Positions 9,501 through 17,220 of a DNA stretch of 25,606 nucleotides are shown here, one piece after another; positions within the stretch are counted from its first letter, which is position 1; the number at the start of each line of letters is the position of its first letter. The position numbers and the translations under genes are program-made. The notes under the pieces were generated by a model that saw only the letters and a list, made by a program, of their open reading frames with translations, did not search any database and was not told the origin of the DNA. The stretch lies in IMG/VR virus record IMGVR_UViG_3300011113_000756, positions 1 to 25,606 of that record; one strand, 5' to 3'. The DNA comes from a virus.

Positions 9501-10017
9501 ATCCACCACCGGTTTGATCAACCGTTTGAATAAAGTTTGTAATTTGTTGCAACCACTCCGGATCTTCAGCATCAATTGCTCGTAAACGAATTTCAGTTCT
9601 ATCTGGAGAAATTTCATCGATACGTAAATGTTGTCGTTCAAAACTTCCAATTAAGTTTTTGAAAAAATTAACAGCAATAGTAAAATTGCCAGCAGTTAAT
9701 TTTAACTTTTCTAATTCAGAATATACATCTATCCCAATTGGATTTGTTATAGAAATATTTTTATTAGTAGTTTTATCTATATAATCGGGAATACGTTTGA
9801 TAGTTTGTACTTTATGATTACCGGTAATCCAAGAATTACCGGCATATACATGTAATTCTATTCTAGAATCATCATTTTCTTTAAGTAAGTTTTCATTTGG
9901 ATAATAGGCTTCATTGAAATCATATGTAGAAAATTCTGTTCTAGTACGATCTATTCGTTCTGCAGAAAATGACTTTGCATTTTGATTTTGATCGATATTT
10001 TTATATTGACTTAACAT
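6523..10017 (-). CDS. giant baseplate wedge protein, gp7/P2 gpI-like, with LamG insert
   Basis: The 1164-aa protein is the largest in the window and follows gp25, gp6 and two smaller wedge-region genes, where T4 encodes gp7. About residues 446-580 hold a helical core (YVRNDSSNGQLVTFVNMLAQ, then WRRIVNNLPLLLKSKGTKRS and IQALLSCYGIPQS) that resembles the 'KGT' helix-turn of tail protein I / gp7-type wedge proteins. About 609-755 form a LamG-like jelly roll ending LQELRFWSSSLNES. The region just after that also contains beta-rich virion-type sequence, and the C-terminal 150 residues are Ser/Tyr-rich. The start codon is in a TAATG overlap with the 294-aa gene. Family naming rests on gene order plus the KGT segment, so the gp7 label is provisional; a structural baseplate role is likely. 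Confidence 0.8.
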   Translation of the reverse strand: MLSQYKNIDQNQNAKSFSAERIDRTRTEFSTYDFNEAYYPNENLLKENDDSRIELHVYAGNSWITGNHKVQTIKRIPDYIDKTTNKNISITNPIGIDVYSELEKLKLTAGNFTIAVNFFKNLIGSFERQHLRIDEISPDRTEIRLRAIDAEDPEWLQQITNFIQTVDQTGGGFYKSYVLNFSRNQCVLFVNSVVIGEYVYLKLYEPLPTQFVENFKCWIVEEQKSTYLDRVNISVKQPVKSFTSLAGPNWQANSAFNTSNETGLKTWTELLGSSVQTSQQIIDAYFSGSLSGMKLNIDYSDFNNFIFYSSATERLENFKYKLELLEYYTSQSIIVSQISGSVATTNEQDFLNLKSNLIGGFDEFEKYLYYESSSRLTTYDIPRETFTVAELTGSYIKPVPKTNTSRPYSLVAVSSSAFNNWYDGLYNSASLYDTQNINALYYTIPEYVRNDSSNGQLVTFVNMLAQHYDVLYTYIHHMSLINKREENPKLGMPNELLYSVAKQFGWSLTDGNQSQDLWQYVLGTNEAGIPLTGSNTVGDPSVPGREMTYTIWRRIVNNLPLLLKSKGTKRSIQALLSCYGIPQSFININEYGGPRLDRAPVYEKLNFDYALDLSSSTAGTVTVNYNQPISTVQLRFRPDNIVTNPLIPNTMNLFTIGSNTVTLDFISGNKGVMQINGVDSGQIELYNDEWLTCMLRTTGSNLQLVTKKSKYGKIVATVTASVSATFASSGTLTLGGTTGGSRFIGQLQELRFWSSSLNESAFNNHVKAPAAYNANSDAYEELIFRLPLNQKINHAQTSSLLGIQPKTSTISASFAGWSLNTPYDSIEETYYYDGISMAVGTYDDNKIRIEDNELIGQLDVKSRAERSQFDRAPLDSRKLGIYFSPQTMIDEDIIAQFGFTELDQYIGDPGQTESNSYPRLIQAAQSYWKKYSQRNDINAYINMFTLFDLSFFKQLEQLLPARVDKLTGILIQPNILERNKGTILPKIENFDSSYNSIISNSQPTASGDYLQYLGTADGKVLTLTAEDDDQWQMYLTASQIEKYDGVPYSYEYLIRSGSTYITASTPYWLSEGVCPSITGSTWSEMTEYKIILNGTSSYESSQFSDYIPRGIENQRYSGAKISSPGFNIVSTQTVDGGPVVEWRTANPNQLIYQNNGEQGSFRLA

Positions 10018-10901
10018 TAGCTAATTTCTTGATTCCATTCATCTACATTTTTACTCGCATCCGTTACAATCCAATATGATTGGTCTGCAATAATAAAATG
10101 ATATTGAGAGTCAATATTTTGACCCGCAAATGCACCAATAGATATTGTATCACCTATTTCAAATTCGTTATTTGGTATAATTACATCTAAATTTAAAGTT
10201 TGTATTTCATATTGTGCAATAGAACCAAACTCAGTAGGATTTGATATAGAATTATTTGCAAATGGACCTTTCCATTCTCGAATCAATCCACGATCTGGCG
10301 AATTCAATATCAAAGAAAAATAACTAGTACCATACCCAGATACATCGGCTTGATATTTATGTTGTAGTTTGATTCTAAAACGTAAATCTATACCCGCATT
10401 TTTAATTTCTTTAGTTATAAAATAACCATTAGTATTTTTTTGTGGCAAACCATCAACAACTTCATCCATTAATATACCACCGTAACGTTCTGCCCCGGGA
10501 CGAGTCTCATCGCCCGTTCCAATTCTACGATCTTCTGACGGTTTATAACGAGCATACACAACATCAAGTTCGCCAGCTTCTAAATTAGAAAAATCTAGAT
10601 CTAAATCTAAATCAACTTCTGGATCATCTTCTGTAATAATACGAGCTGGAAATTTAAAATAATTAAATTGTGTATCTAAAACTTTTAAGAGTGACTGATT
10701 GGTAATTTTAACTGATATTGGTTCAATAACAAGTAACGGATTATCAGTAGCACCTTCTTGTAAAATAATATTTCCAGCAGTATCTCTAGGAATGACATTG
10801 TTGTTATTAGAAACATAAGTTATTCCTTCGTTTTGATATCGAAGTTGTTTGTCTAAATCTATTTTGTCAATTATCCTACTTGCAAGATTTACTAGTGCCA
10901 T
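10017..10901 (-). CDS. 294-aa baseplate-region structural protein
   Basis: No named family is recognised. The protein starts with a short helix (LASRIIDKIDLDKQLRYQ), then is mostly beta. It has an acidic DLDLDLDF stretch near residue 95 and an Arg/Gly-rich loop (DRRIGTGDETRPGAERYGG) near 125-143. It ends with beta strands through YWIVTDASKNVDEW. Both ends are coupled by TAATG overlaps, with the DNRLRE-like gene upstream and the giant gp7-like gene downstream, so stoichiometric co-expression in the wedge is likely. Position suggests a gp8-like or connector role, but no sequence evidence for gp8 was seen. Confidence 0.75.
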   Translation of the reverse strand: MALVNLASRIIDKIDLDKQLRYQNEGITYVSNNNNVIPRDTAGNIILQEGATDNPLLVIEPISVKITNQSLLKVLDTQFNYFKFPARIITEDDPEVDLDLDLDFSNLEAGELDVVYARYKPSEDRRIGTGDETRPGAERYGGILMDEVVDGLPQKNTNGYFITKEIKNAGIDLRFRIKLQHKYQADVSGYGTSYFSLILNSPDRGLIREWKGPFANNSISNPTEFGSIAQYEIQTLNLDVIIPNNEFEIGDTISIGAFAGQNIDSQYHFIIADQSYWIVTDASKNVDEWNQEIS

Positions 10902-12019
10902 TATCTAACTACTTTAAAATATATTTCGTCGTCGATATATTGTTCAACAAATCCATCTACTATCTTAAGATTTAAACGATAATAACGTTCTGGCATAAAA
11001 CCGTTCATATCTACGTAAATGAAGTTACTTGTACTATCGCAACTTAATTTAGTATAAATATTATCAAACGGAATTATGACTTCATCTGTAGCAGCATCTG
11101 ATATTGAATAATATGATGAAGTAGGTAAATACTTAACAGTTTCTATAGGAAATAAATTAGTAGGTGATTTTCGTGGAAATTTATCTCGTACATATACTCG
11201 TATTTTAGCAACCTCAGTATCTTTATATGTAGGTTTAACTTTAGTATATACTGCATATGAATCTAAGTTAGCCGAAGTTAATGATCCTGTTGTAAAAGTG
11301 CTATTATCAAAGTACATTGTTAATTTAGGCACGTAGATCGTATGCGTTTCTCGACTAAAGAATCTAATAAATCCTTTTACGTTGTTATTAGCTTCGTCTG
11401 CATCAGAAAATCTTAATAAAAATCCATAGTTCGGAACAGCTTGTGCATCATTACCATTTATCCAAGTTTTAATTGCATCAGTGACATCCATACTTAAATC
11501 TGTGGTTTGAAGTGCAAATGATTGTGATGTAGTTAATCCTACTGTAGTTCCTACTGGATTATTTTGATACATCCAACTTCCGCCAGCTCCTGATCCTGTT
11601 ATATATAATGTACTAGACCCTACCGGCACGTTTTGACTGCCTGATATCCAAAAACTTCCGGACATCGAACCAGACCAACTTGCTCCATCTACAGTTAAAT
11701 TAGATAAAAAGCCCGTACCATTTACCCAATTTTCTCCTGTTAAGTTTGCAACAATTGTATAATTTTCCGGTAAATTTTTTGCATGAGATGTATATAATTG
11801 TAATACAAATTTACAATCATTAACTGTTTTAGAATATTTAGAAAGTGCGGCTGTTACTTCTGATAAATCAAATTTTACTAAACATCTAGACTTTAATAGC
11901 GAATCACCATCATATGATAAACGTTTACCAACTTCTAGTATTTCATCTACCCCAGTATTATAATCCGGATAAGCTTCATATAACGTTGTATCTTTTGCTG
12001 CATAAAATATTCTAAACAT
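10901..12019 (-). CDS. baseplate/tail protein with DNRLRE-like domain
   Basis: Residues about 5-237 of the 372-aa protein follow the DNRLRE-domain pattern: an N-terminal DTTLYEAYPDYNTG, then SRCLVKFDLSEV, ENWVNGTG, DVTDAIKTWINGN, GFLLRFSDADEA and IRFFSRETHTIYVPKLTMYF. Such modules are beta-sandwiches found in secreted surface proteins; in a virion this suggests a glycan- or surface-facing part. The C-terminal 130 residues form further strands with no recognised family. TAAGGATCAAA before the ATG is a clear ribosome site, 8 nt after the gp6 stop. The gene ends in a TAATG overlap with the 294-aa gene. The domain call is from pattern memory; a search would settle it. Confidence 0.75.
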   Translation of the reverse strand: MFRIFYAAKDTTLYEAYPDYNTGVDEILEVGKRLSYDGDSLLKSRCLVKFDLSEVTAALSKYSKTVNDCKFVLQLYTSHAKNLPENYTIVANLTGENWVNGTGFLSNLTVDGASWSGSMSGSFWISGSQNVPVGSSTLYITGSGAGGSWMYQNNPVGTTVGLTTSQSFALQTTDLSMDVTDAIKTWINGNDAQAVPNYGFLLRFSDADEANNNVKGFIRFFSRETHTIYVPKLTMYFDNSTFTTGSLTSANLDSYAVYTKVKPTYKDTEVAKIRVYVRDKFPRKSPTNLFPIETVKYLPTSSYYSISDAATDEVIIPFDNIYTKLSCDSTSNFIYVDMNGFMPERYYRLNLKIVDGFVEQYIDDEIYFKVVR

Positions 12020-12027
12020 TTTGATCC

Positions 12028-13908
12028 TTAATAATTAACTACGCGTCCTTTGATATCTTGATTTGGAAATTTAACTTCGAAGATGCTAGGATCTAATGAA
12101 GGATAAATTACTCCATTCTTAGTAGCTGCAGCTAAATCATACACATTACCTGAATAGTTAGAGGTAGATTCGTATAAGTTATTAAATGTTACATTGATAA
12201 CGTTTTGAACTCCCTTAACATTACCTAACAAGTTTAAAACCTCAGATTTTATAATAGGTTGATTGATTTGCCAACGATCTACATTGAAATAATCTTTTAA
12301 ACTGTTAATACAATTTAACAATACTTCGTTACTATTATAATTTGATAAAACTGAAATTTCAAACTGAACGCCAATATTGATTATAAATGCATCTTTTATA
12401 TTAACTGCATCAGTTAATATTCGATAATATCCTAAATATGTTTTTAAATTTTCTTTTATTGCATCATTTAAAGCGACAAGTTGTTTTGATTGATTAAATC
12501 CTAATACGTACATATTCATTGCTAAAGGATTAGCAATTCTATTTTGTTCATATGCTTCTTGTGCAATTTGATCATCTGGTACTATATATGCTTTTGCAAC
12601 ACTACCAAATTTTGCTGGCATTGAATATGCACGTATAATATAATCCTCTCGGGTAACTAAACGATTCTGAGTTGCAAAATTTGATAATGCATTATTTTTT
12701 ATGTCCTGTAATGAATCAGCTGTCTTTGCTCCAGCTGCCGGTGTAGCATTTGTTACAGCAACCGTTGACTTAATAAAATTAACTAAATTTGTATTGCTAG
12801 TTGCATTGATATCATCATCATATTGTACAAACGTTACATTTGTTAATACGTTAGCTGGGACATTATCTGCAATGCCATTTCCTATCGTATATGTTATAGT
12901 TAACGAAGTATTAGATGGAGCTTGACCATAAGTACGAGTATATAGAAAATTTGACGGATCAATATTTACATCAACATTTCTTCGTAAAGAAGACAACCCA
13001 TTTCCTACATTTGTTGGATTTGGAATAATCTCTTCGTCATTATTATCAGATATACCAGCTCCAAACTGTAATTCTAAACGATTATCGCTTCGCAATCTAG
13101 TAACATATCGTTTTGCTGTTTTTCTTAATTTTAATAAACTAGGAGATGATGCACGATATGTTGCAAGATCTGGATCATTTTCTGCTAAGTTAGGAACTGA
13201 CTCAAATATAGTATCTTGAGCTAAATACGGTACTTCATACCAATTATCTCCATCTGCTTCAGTAACCGAAATAATTTCAATAATATTTAGATCTGAAAGT
13301 ACTATTTTGTCATACGGAACTGCAGAACCAAAATTAAATGTTGCAGTTTTTACCTCTCCAGATACTGCTTGAACTTGTTTCTTTAAAAGATAATATGTAG
13401 GAAGTTTTGTTGCATTATCACTTTCATATATCGTTACTTCGGTTGCATCATATGAAGATGAAAATGCAAAATCAACTGAATCCAATGTTCTAAATATAGA
13501 ATCACCATTATTTTGTTTCACTCGCATACCCGATTTAATAGATAATGCATAATTATAATCAGGTTTTACATTAACACCCGAACCTATCGCAGGTACAATT
13601 TGATAAATATCTAATGTAACATATGCAGGAACAATATTATTAGGACGATATCCTAACGCTTTTGCAATATCATATATATTACCGCGCTCAGATGCTTGTT
13701 CTAATAATGATTCTCGTAAATTAATATCAGCATAATAAGAAAGCACATCGCCTACATATGATGCCATATCAATAAATAATGTACCTGGAGATGCTTGATT
13801 AAAGTCAGTATATGTATTTGGAAAATATTGTTTTGTAAATTCAATAAGATTTCTTTTGAATTGTCCAAAATCTTTACCTAAATATGAAATATCTTTTTTA
13901 TTTTCCAT
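12028..13908 (-). CDS. gp6: baseplate wedge protein, gp6 / Baseplate_J type
   Basis: The 626-aa protein is close in length to T4 gp6 (660 aa), whose dimers form the ring that holds the wedges together. The N-terminal region carries the family's strongest signature: FNQASPGTLFIDMASYVGDV (36-55), then LSYYADINLRESLLEQASE and IAKALGYRPN. The middle includes the beta-rich gpJ-type region and the helical TREDYIIRAYSMPAKFGSV segment typical of Baseplate_J proteins. ATAAAGGATAAC precedes the ATG, 8 nt after the gp25 stop. The gp25-gp6 adjacency is common in contractile baseplates, which supports the call. Confidence 0.93.
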   Translation of the reverse strand: MENKKDISYLGKDFGQFKRNLIEFTKQYFPNTYTDFNQASPGTLFIDMASYVGDVLSYYADINLRESLLEQASERGNIYDIAKALGYRPNNIVPAYVTLDIYQIVPAIGSGVNVKPDYNYALSIKSGMRVKQNNGDSIFRTLDSVDFAFSSSYDATEVTIYESDNATKLPTYYLLKKQVQAVSGEVKTATFNFGSAVPYDKIVLSDLNIIEIISVTEADGDNWYEVPYLAQDTIFESVPNLAENDPDLATYRASSPSLLKLRKTAKRYVTRLRSDNRLELQFGAGISDNNDEEIIPNPTNVGNGLSSLRRNVDVNIDPSNFLYTRTYGQAPSNTSLTITYTIGNGIADNVPANVLTNVTFVQYDDDINATSNTNLVNFIKSTVAVTNATPAAGAKTADSLQDIKNNALSNFATQNRLVTREDYIIRAYSMPAKFGSVAKAYIVPDDQIAQEAYEQNRIANPLAMNMYVLGFNQSKQLVALNDAIKENLKTYLGYYRILTDAVNIKDAFIINIGVQFEISVLSNYNSNEVLLNCINSLKDYFNVDRWQINQPIIKSEVLNLLGNVKGVQNVINVTFNNLYESTSNYSGNVYDLAAATKNGVIYPSLDPSIFEVKFPNQDIKGRVVNY

Positions 13909-13916
13909 GTTATCCT

Positions 13917-14363
13917 TTATTGTCCACCAATCAATGATTCAACTGTAATAGTTCCATTTTGATTACCTATTATTGTTAATTGAACTTCCTGTGTTGAAAA
14001 TCCAATCGTAACTGATATTTTAACTTCAATATCATTTTGCAAATTAGGATTTTCTAATGGTGTATTAATTTCTATTTGTTCAACTGTAATACTTGGTAGC
14101 CAAGTAGATACTGCTTCATTAATGTAATCTTGAATTTCACTTTTGAGAAAATCATTACTAGGTTGAAATAATGCATAAATCAAATCCGTTCCAAAATTTG
14201 GCTGTTGAATAATTTCTCCTTTTTTCGTAAGAAGCAAAAATTTCAAATTTTGAATAGCTTGTTCAATTGAATTATAATTTGATGAAAAAAGAGTCTGTGT
14301 GGATATGCCTAAGCCTAAGCTAGAAAAATTATTAGCAGATGTATCAATAATTTGATACGGCAT
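13917..14363 (-). CDS. gp25: baseplate wedge protein, GPW/gp25 family
   Basis: The 148-aa protein is near the usual length of T4 gp25 (132 aa), the wedge component that nucleates sheath assembly. Family features are SIEQAIQNLKFLLLTKKGE (32-50), PNFGTDLIYALF (55-66) and a C-terminal strand pair SVTIGFSTQEVQLTI. The place normally occupied by the conserved EPR core reads W88-L-P-S-I here, so Glu and Arg are both replaced. That is unusual, though the alignment around it is by eye. The ATG is in a TAATG overlap with the 174-aa gene and is followed closely by gp6. Confidence 0.92.
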   Translation of the reverse strand: MPYQIIDTSANNFSSLGLGISTQTLFSSNYNSIEQAIQNLKFLLLTKKGEIIQQPNFGTDLIYALFQPSNDFLKSEIQDYINEAVSTWLPSITVEQIEINTPLENPNLQNDIEVKISVTIGFSTQEVQLTIIGNQNGTITVESLIGGQ

Positions 14364-14887
14364 TATCTAACACCTTTCTTTTTATTCATTGCGGTCATTA
14401 ATGCAGAATAATCTCGAGTCATGGCTTTCGCAACAATCGGGTCTACTGCAAAATCTTTACCAGTTTCTGGATCATGTATTGTTTTAGGTGCAACAGGTGC
14501 TGTTGAATTAAAAGATTGACGTTGCATTCCAAAACCCTGTGCATTTTTAGATGTCATACTAATTGCAGTTTCATAATCTGAATCAATGCTTTCATTCATC
14601 ATTTGTGCAAAAGTACTTACACCTGACGGTTGATGATCTGATATTGGTTGAGTTTCATTTAATATAGAAGCCCATTTATTTTCAGAAAATTCTACTTTAT
14701 TTTTTACACCTTTAGTTTCATGAACCATTCTAGGTGCAATACGTACGGTTTGTTTAGTAGTTTGTTTAGGTTGCGTCATCTCATTAATTGTAGACTGCAA
14801 TCCTTCTCGAAGAATCTCTGTTAATTCTTCTTTTATAACTTCACGTACGGCAGTTTTAAGTGCTTTAATAAGTGTTTTTGAATCCAT
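14363..14887 (-). CDS. 174-aa unknown protein in baseplate block
   Basis: No family is recognised. The N-terminal 35 residues are a charged amphipathic helix (LIKALKTAVREVIKEELTEI), the centre is low-complexity and Gln/Ser/Thr-rich, and the C-terminus is a basic helix ending DYSALMTAMNKKKGVR. The layout, two helices joined by a disordered linker, suits an assembly chaperone, linker or scaffold. It lies between the hydrophobic 274-aa protein and gp25 and ends in a TAATG overlap with gp25. The ATG lacks a strong ribosome site, and an ATATTTATAA box lies 13 nt upstream. Confidence 0.7.
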   Translation of the reverse strand: MDSKTLIKALKTAVREVIKEELTEILREGLQSTINEMTQPKQTTKQTVRIAPRMVHETKGVKNKVEFSENKWASILNETQPISDHQPSGVSTFAQMMNESIDSDYETAISMTSKNAQGFGMQRQSFNSTAPVAPKTIHDPETGKDFAVDPIVAKAMTRDYSALMTAMNKKKGVR

Positions 14888-14900
14888 ATGAATACTTTTA

Positions 14901-14910
14901 TTATAAATAT
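14901..14910 (-). promoter_or_regulatory. ATATTTATAA box before 174-aa gene
   Basis: The minus strand reads ATATTTATAA, 13 nt before the ATG at 14887, in the gap after the 274-aa gene. It would let the 174-aa/gp25/gp6 group be transcribed separately from the spike genes. Promoter role inferred. Confidence 0.45.
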
Positions 14911-14915
14911 AATGA

Positions 14916-15740
14916 TTAGTAATTTACGCCCATTCCCCACTCGGAATCTGATATTTTAGGCCCGTAAATTATTTGTCGCAATGTATCAATAAAATAATCA
15001 CCTTGTTTTCCTTGATCGGATATTGGTGTTTGTTCTGATATAATTACATTGCTCGGAGCTTCTAATAAATCAGTTAAAACATTGCGTTGTTGTTCTAATA
15101 AATTGTCAATTAATTCATCTCGATTATCTAAATCTTCTTGAGATACATTAATAGTACGATAAAATTTGCTAGGATATTCATCTAGTTGAGCTCTAGTATC
15201 AGCTAATAAACTTTGTTCGGTTGTAGAATCTACTATAAATGTTTCATTAGTACATATGCTAGATAATAAATTTATAACAGGCCCAATTGATAATGATACT
15301 AACGTTAATGCGCCAGTAACAATACCTAATGTAATACTTATCTGTTTTAATGCAGAAATAACATTAGTAATTAGAGTATTTTGAACATTAACTAATTGTA
15401 TTCCAGAAGGCGGTGTTGGTATTGGTAGGGCAAGTTGAATATTAAGAATGTTTGTTGCAATCGTAGCTGCTACTGTTATAATACCAACTACCGTAGTTAG
15501 TATAAGTAGTACGTTTCGTATACGATCAATAATTGATTTTATTTTAGCTAGAAGCTGTTTTAATTCCGTTATCCTAGGATCATCGCATTTGATTTTACCA
15601 GGTATCAAGTTAGCTTTTTCTAAAAGTTTATTTAACTGACGTTTTAAATACGCAATCAATTTATTTAATGCAGCTGATAATTTATTTACAGCTTTTCCTG
15701 GCAATGAAGATAAACGATCAAAAGGTGGTGGAACTGCCAT
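14916..15740 (-). CDS. hydrophobic tail/baseplate protein with two TM-like segments
   Basis: The 274-aa protein begins with an amphipathic, Lys/Leu-rich helix region (about 15-75) followed by two strongly hydrophobic stretches, about 77-100 (LLILTTVVGIITVAATIATN) and 136-163. The C-terminal 100 residues are charged and end in a beta-type GDYFIDTLRQIIYGPKI. There is no signal peptide. In the middle of a baseplate operon, between the spike and gp25, membrane-spanning segments suggest a virion protein that inserts into the host membrane or lines the tail tube tip, but this is inference. No named family is recognised. AAAGGCAACATAAC precedes the ATG, 1 nt after the spike gene's stop. Confidence 0.75.
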   Translation of the reverse strand: MAVPPPFDRLSSLPGKAVNKLSAALNKLIAYLKRQLNKLLEKANLIPGKIKCDDPRITELKQLLAKIKSIIDRIRNVLLILTTVVGIITVAATIATNILNIQLALPIPTPPSGIQLVNVQNTLITNVISALKQISITLGIVTGALTLVSLSIGPVINLLSSICTNETFIVDSTTEQSLLADTRAQLDEYPSKFYRTINVSQEDLDNRDELIDNLLEQQRNVLTDLLEAPSNVIISEQTPISDQGKQGDYFIDTLRQIIYGPKISDSEWGMGVNY

Positions 15741-15741
15741 G

Positions 15742-16767
15742 TTATGTTGCCTTTATAAAATATTTTTTGCTACTTAAATTAGTTAACAAACGTTGAGCTT
15801 CTTGTAAATCAACTTGTCCATTTGTTACTGCGTTGCCACCTGCAGAATCAGTACACCCGGCGCCAATAGCACATATTAAATACTGCAGTATATCTTCTAA
15901 TATTCTTCCTTGCGGTATAGGTTGTGTTGCATTATCGCCACCTATATAAACGTTATTATCGCAATTTAAAATAATATCAGTTTTTGCATCAACAATTGCA
16001 GCATCGCGTCTAGCAGATATAATAACTTTATCTGCTACCCCTATGAATTGCGAACCTAAGAATCCTCGTCGTTTATCAGACAACGTTGTTGATAATGTTA
16101 AAGGAATTTCTTGTTTACTCGTTAAATATAAAGTAGATGCATCAGAATCTGCATTTTCTATTACGAATTCTTTTTTTGTTTTATCATTTCTACCATTGGA
16201 TAATATCATGATTGGATCGCCATCTTCACCATTATCCATTTTTTTCCAAGTTTGTGATAAAAAATAATATGGTCGTCCTGGATTAGTAGAAATAGTACTA
16301 CCAAATCGTATACTATTACCAAAACGTCCTTCAATCATCAAATCACCTTCATAAGGTTGTAAAGGAGATATTGATTTAGATTTAAATGTTCGTCCCGGTT
16401 TAATGTTATTAATTTCTTCTGCAGTTAAACCGTTAGATATACCTGGTAATAAATTTTCATTGATAGAAGATTGAACATCAATCGATGTTACATAATACCA
16501 ACCTTCTCTCCACTTTCTATTAGTTGTTTGATTGTTGAATGTTTTGTATATTAAAACAAATTCTCCAACTAATGGTATTTGTTTGGTATTGATATTGGAC
16601 GGCTTAACATAAAAAACTTCATTATTATAATATGAGCTACATGTACGAACTTTAAGAACAAAGAGTTTGTTAGTATTACCTAAGCCGGCCGAATCGGGAG
16701 CTAGATAACTATATGTATAATCATAATCTAATACTTCAGCAACATCCCATTCAATCTTTTTTGACAT
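15742..16767 (-). CDS. gp5-like baseplate hub/spike protein (OB fold, no lysozyme)
   Basis: Residues about 30-95 of the 341-aa protein form a gp5/VgrG-type OB barrel (KLFVLKVRTC, PLVGEFVLIYKTFN, GWYYVTSIDV). About 138-195 carry the spike-associated signature YEGDLMIEGRFGNSIRFGST and DPIMILSNGRN, then ADSDASTLYLTSKQEIPL. The next part continues as short beta repeats (KVIISARRDAAIVDAK, IILNCDNNVYIGG), as expected for a trimeric beta-helix base. A C-terminal helical region with two cysteines (CAIGAGC) follows. T4 gp5 has a lysozyme domain between OB and spike; none is present here. The gene overlaps the upstream 147-aa gene by 17 nt, and GAAAAGGATTCTG precedes the ATG. The role, piercing tip of the tail, is inferred from the family. 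Confidence 0.82.
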   Translation of the reverse strand: MSKKIEWDVAEVLDYDYTYSYLAPDSAGLGNTNKLFVLKVRTCSSYYNNEVFYVKPSNINTKQIPLVGEFVLIYKTFNNQTTNRKWREGWYYVTSIDVQSSINENLLPGISNGLTAEEINNIKPGRTFKSKSISPLQPYEGDLMIEGRFGNSIRFGSTISTNPGRPYYFLSQTWKKMDNGEDGDPIMILSNGRNDKTKKEFVIENADSDASTLYLTSKQEIPLTLSTTLSDKRRGFLGSQFIGVADKVIISARRDAAIVDAKTDIILNCDNNVYIGGDNATQPIPQGRILEDILQYLICAIGAGCTDSAGGNAVTNGQVDLQEAQRLLTNLSSKKYFIKAT

Positions 16768-17194
16768 CAGAATCCTTTTCTATCTTTTCCCGTGCTGTTT
16801 GTATTTTTTGATTGAGCATTTGACTTTCTTGCTCGATTTGATCAAACTCTTCTTCTAATTCAGCTGATAAGGTTTGTTCTGCAACCTTAAGCAATTGTTG
16901 TTTTTCTTCATCAGATAATAAGCCATCGGCACCTGATATAGTTTGTTTAGTTGAAATATAACGTTGAACTATAGCAGTTAGTTTTACTAGATGATCATCA
17001 TTTTTGATAGCAACATCTAAATACTCCTTAATTAACGGAACAATGATTGTTGCATCTGATGCATTTTTAATAAGTGGCTGTAACTGAGCAATTAATTGAT
17101 TTATTTGTCTATCTTTCTTTTTAGAATTATGATACACATCGGACATCAAATCGGAAAAACTAGTTCCTTTGAATAGTTCATCATTCTTATCCAT
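16751..17194 (-). CDS. 147-aa coiled-coil protein of the tail operon
   Basis: No family is recognised. The protein is nearly all helical: a charged N-terminus (LFKGTSFSDLMSDVYHNSKKK), a central helical pair (ATIIVPLIKEYLDVAIKNDD), and a C-terminal acidic coiled coil (about 95-140). It has no signal peptide, TM segment or cysteines. The stop overlaps the start of the gp5-like spike gene by 17 nt, so the two are probably co-translated. A chaperone or connector role for the spike is possible but not shown. TTAAAGGATTTTGCGTT before the ATG is a clear ribosome site, with the ATATTTATAT box immediately upstream of it. Confidence 0.75.
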   Translation of the reverse strand: MDKNDELFKGTSFSDLMSDVYHNSKKKDRQINQLIAQLQPLIKNASDATIIVPLIKEYLDVAIKNDDHLVKLTAIVQRYISTKQTISGADGLLSDEEKQQLLKVAEQTLSAELEEEFDQIEQESQMLNQKIQTAREKIEKDSDVKKD

Positions 17195-17210
17195 AACGCA
17201 AAATCCTTTA

Positions 17211-17220
17211 ATATAAATAT
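17211..17220 (-). promoter_or_regulatory. ATATTTATAT box before tail operon
   Basis: The minus strand reads ATATTTATAT, 16 nt before the ATG at 17194, just after the sigma-factor gene. AAAGGA follows within 2 nt, so a start site 6 nt past the box would fall inside the ribosome site. It is well placed to start the whole spike-baseplate operon. Confidence 0.5.

Noticed and set aside
10590-10620. DLDLDLDF acidic repeat in the 294-aa protein, also seen as DLDLDF in the kinase-like protein
   Set aside because: The kinase copy is part of the catalytic loop and the other is a short GATTTA-type codon repeat; no evidence they are related.
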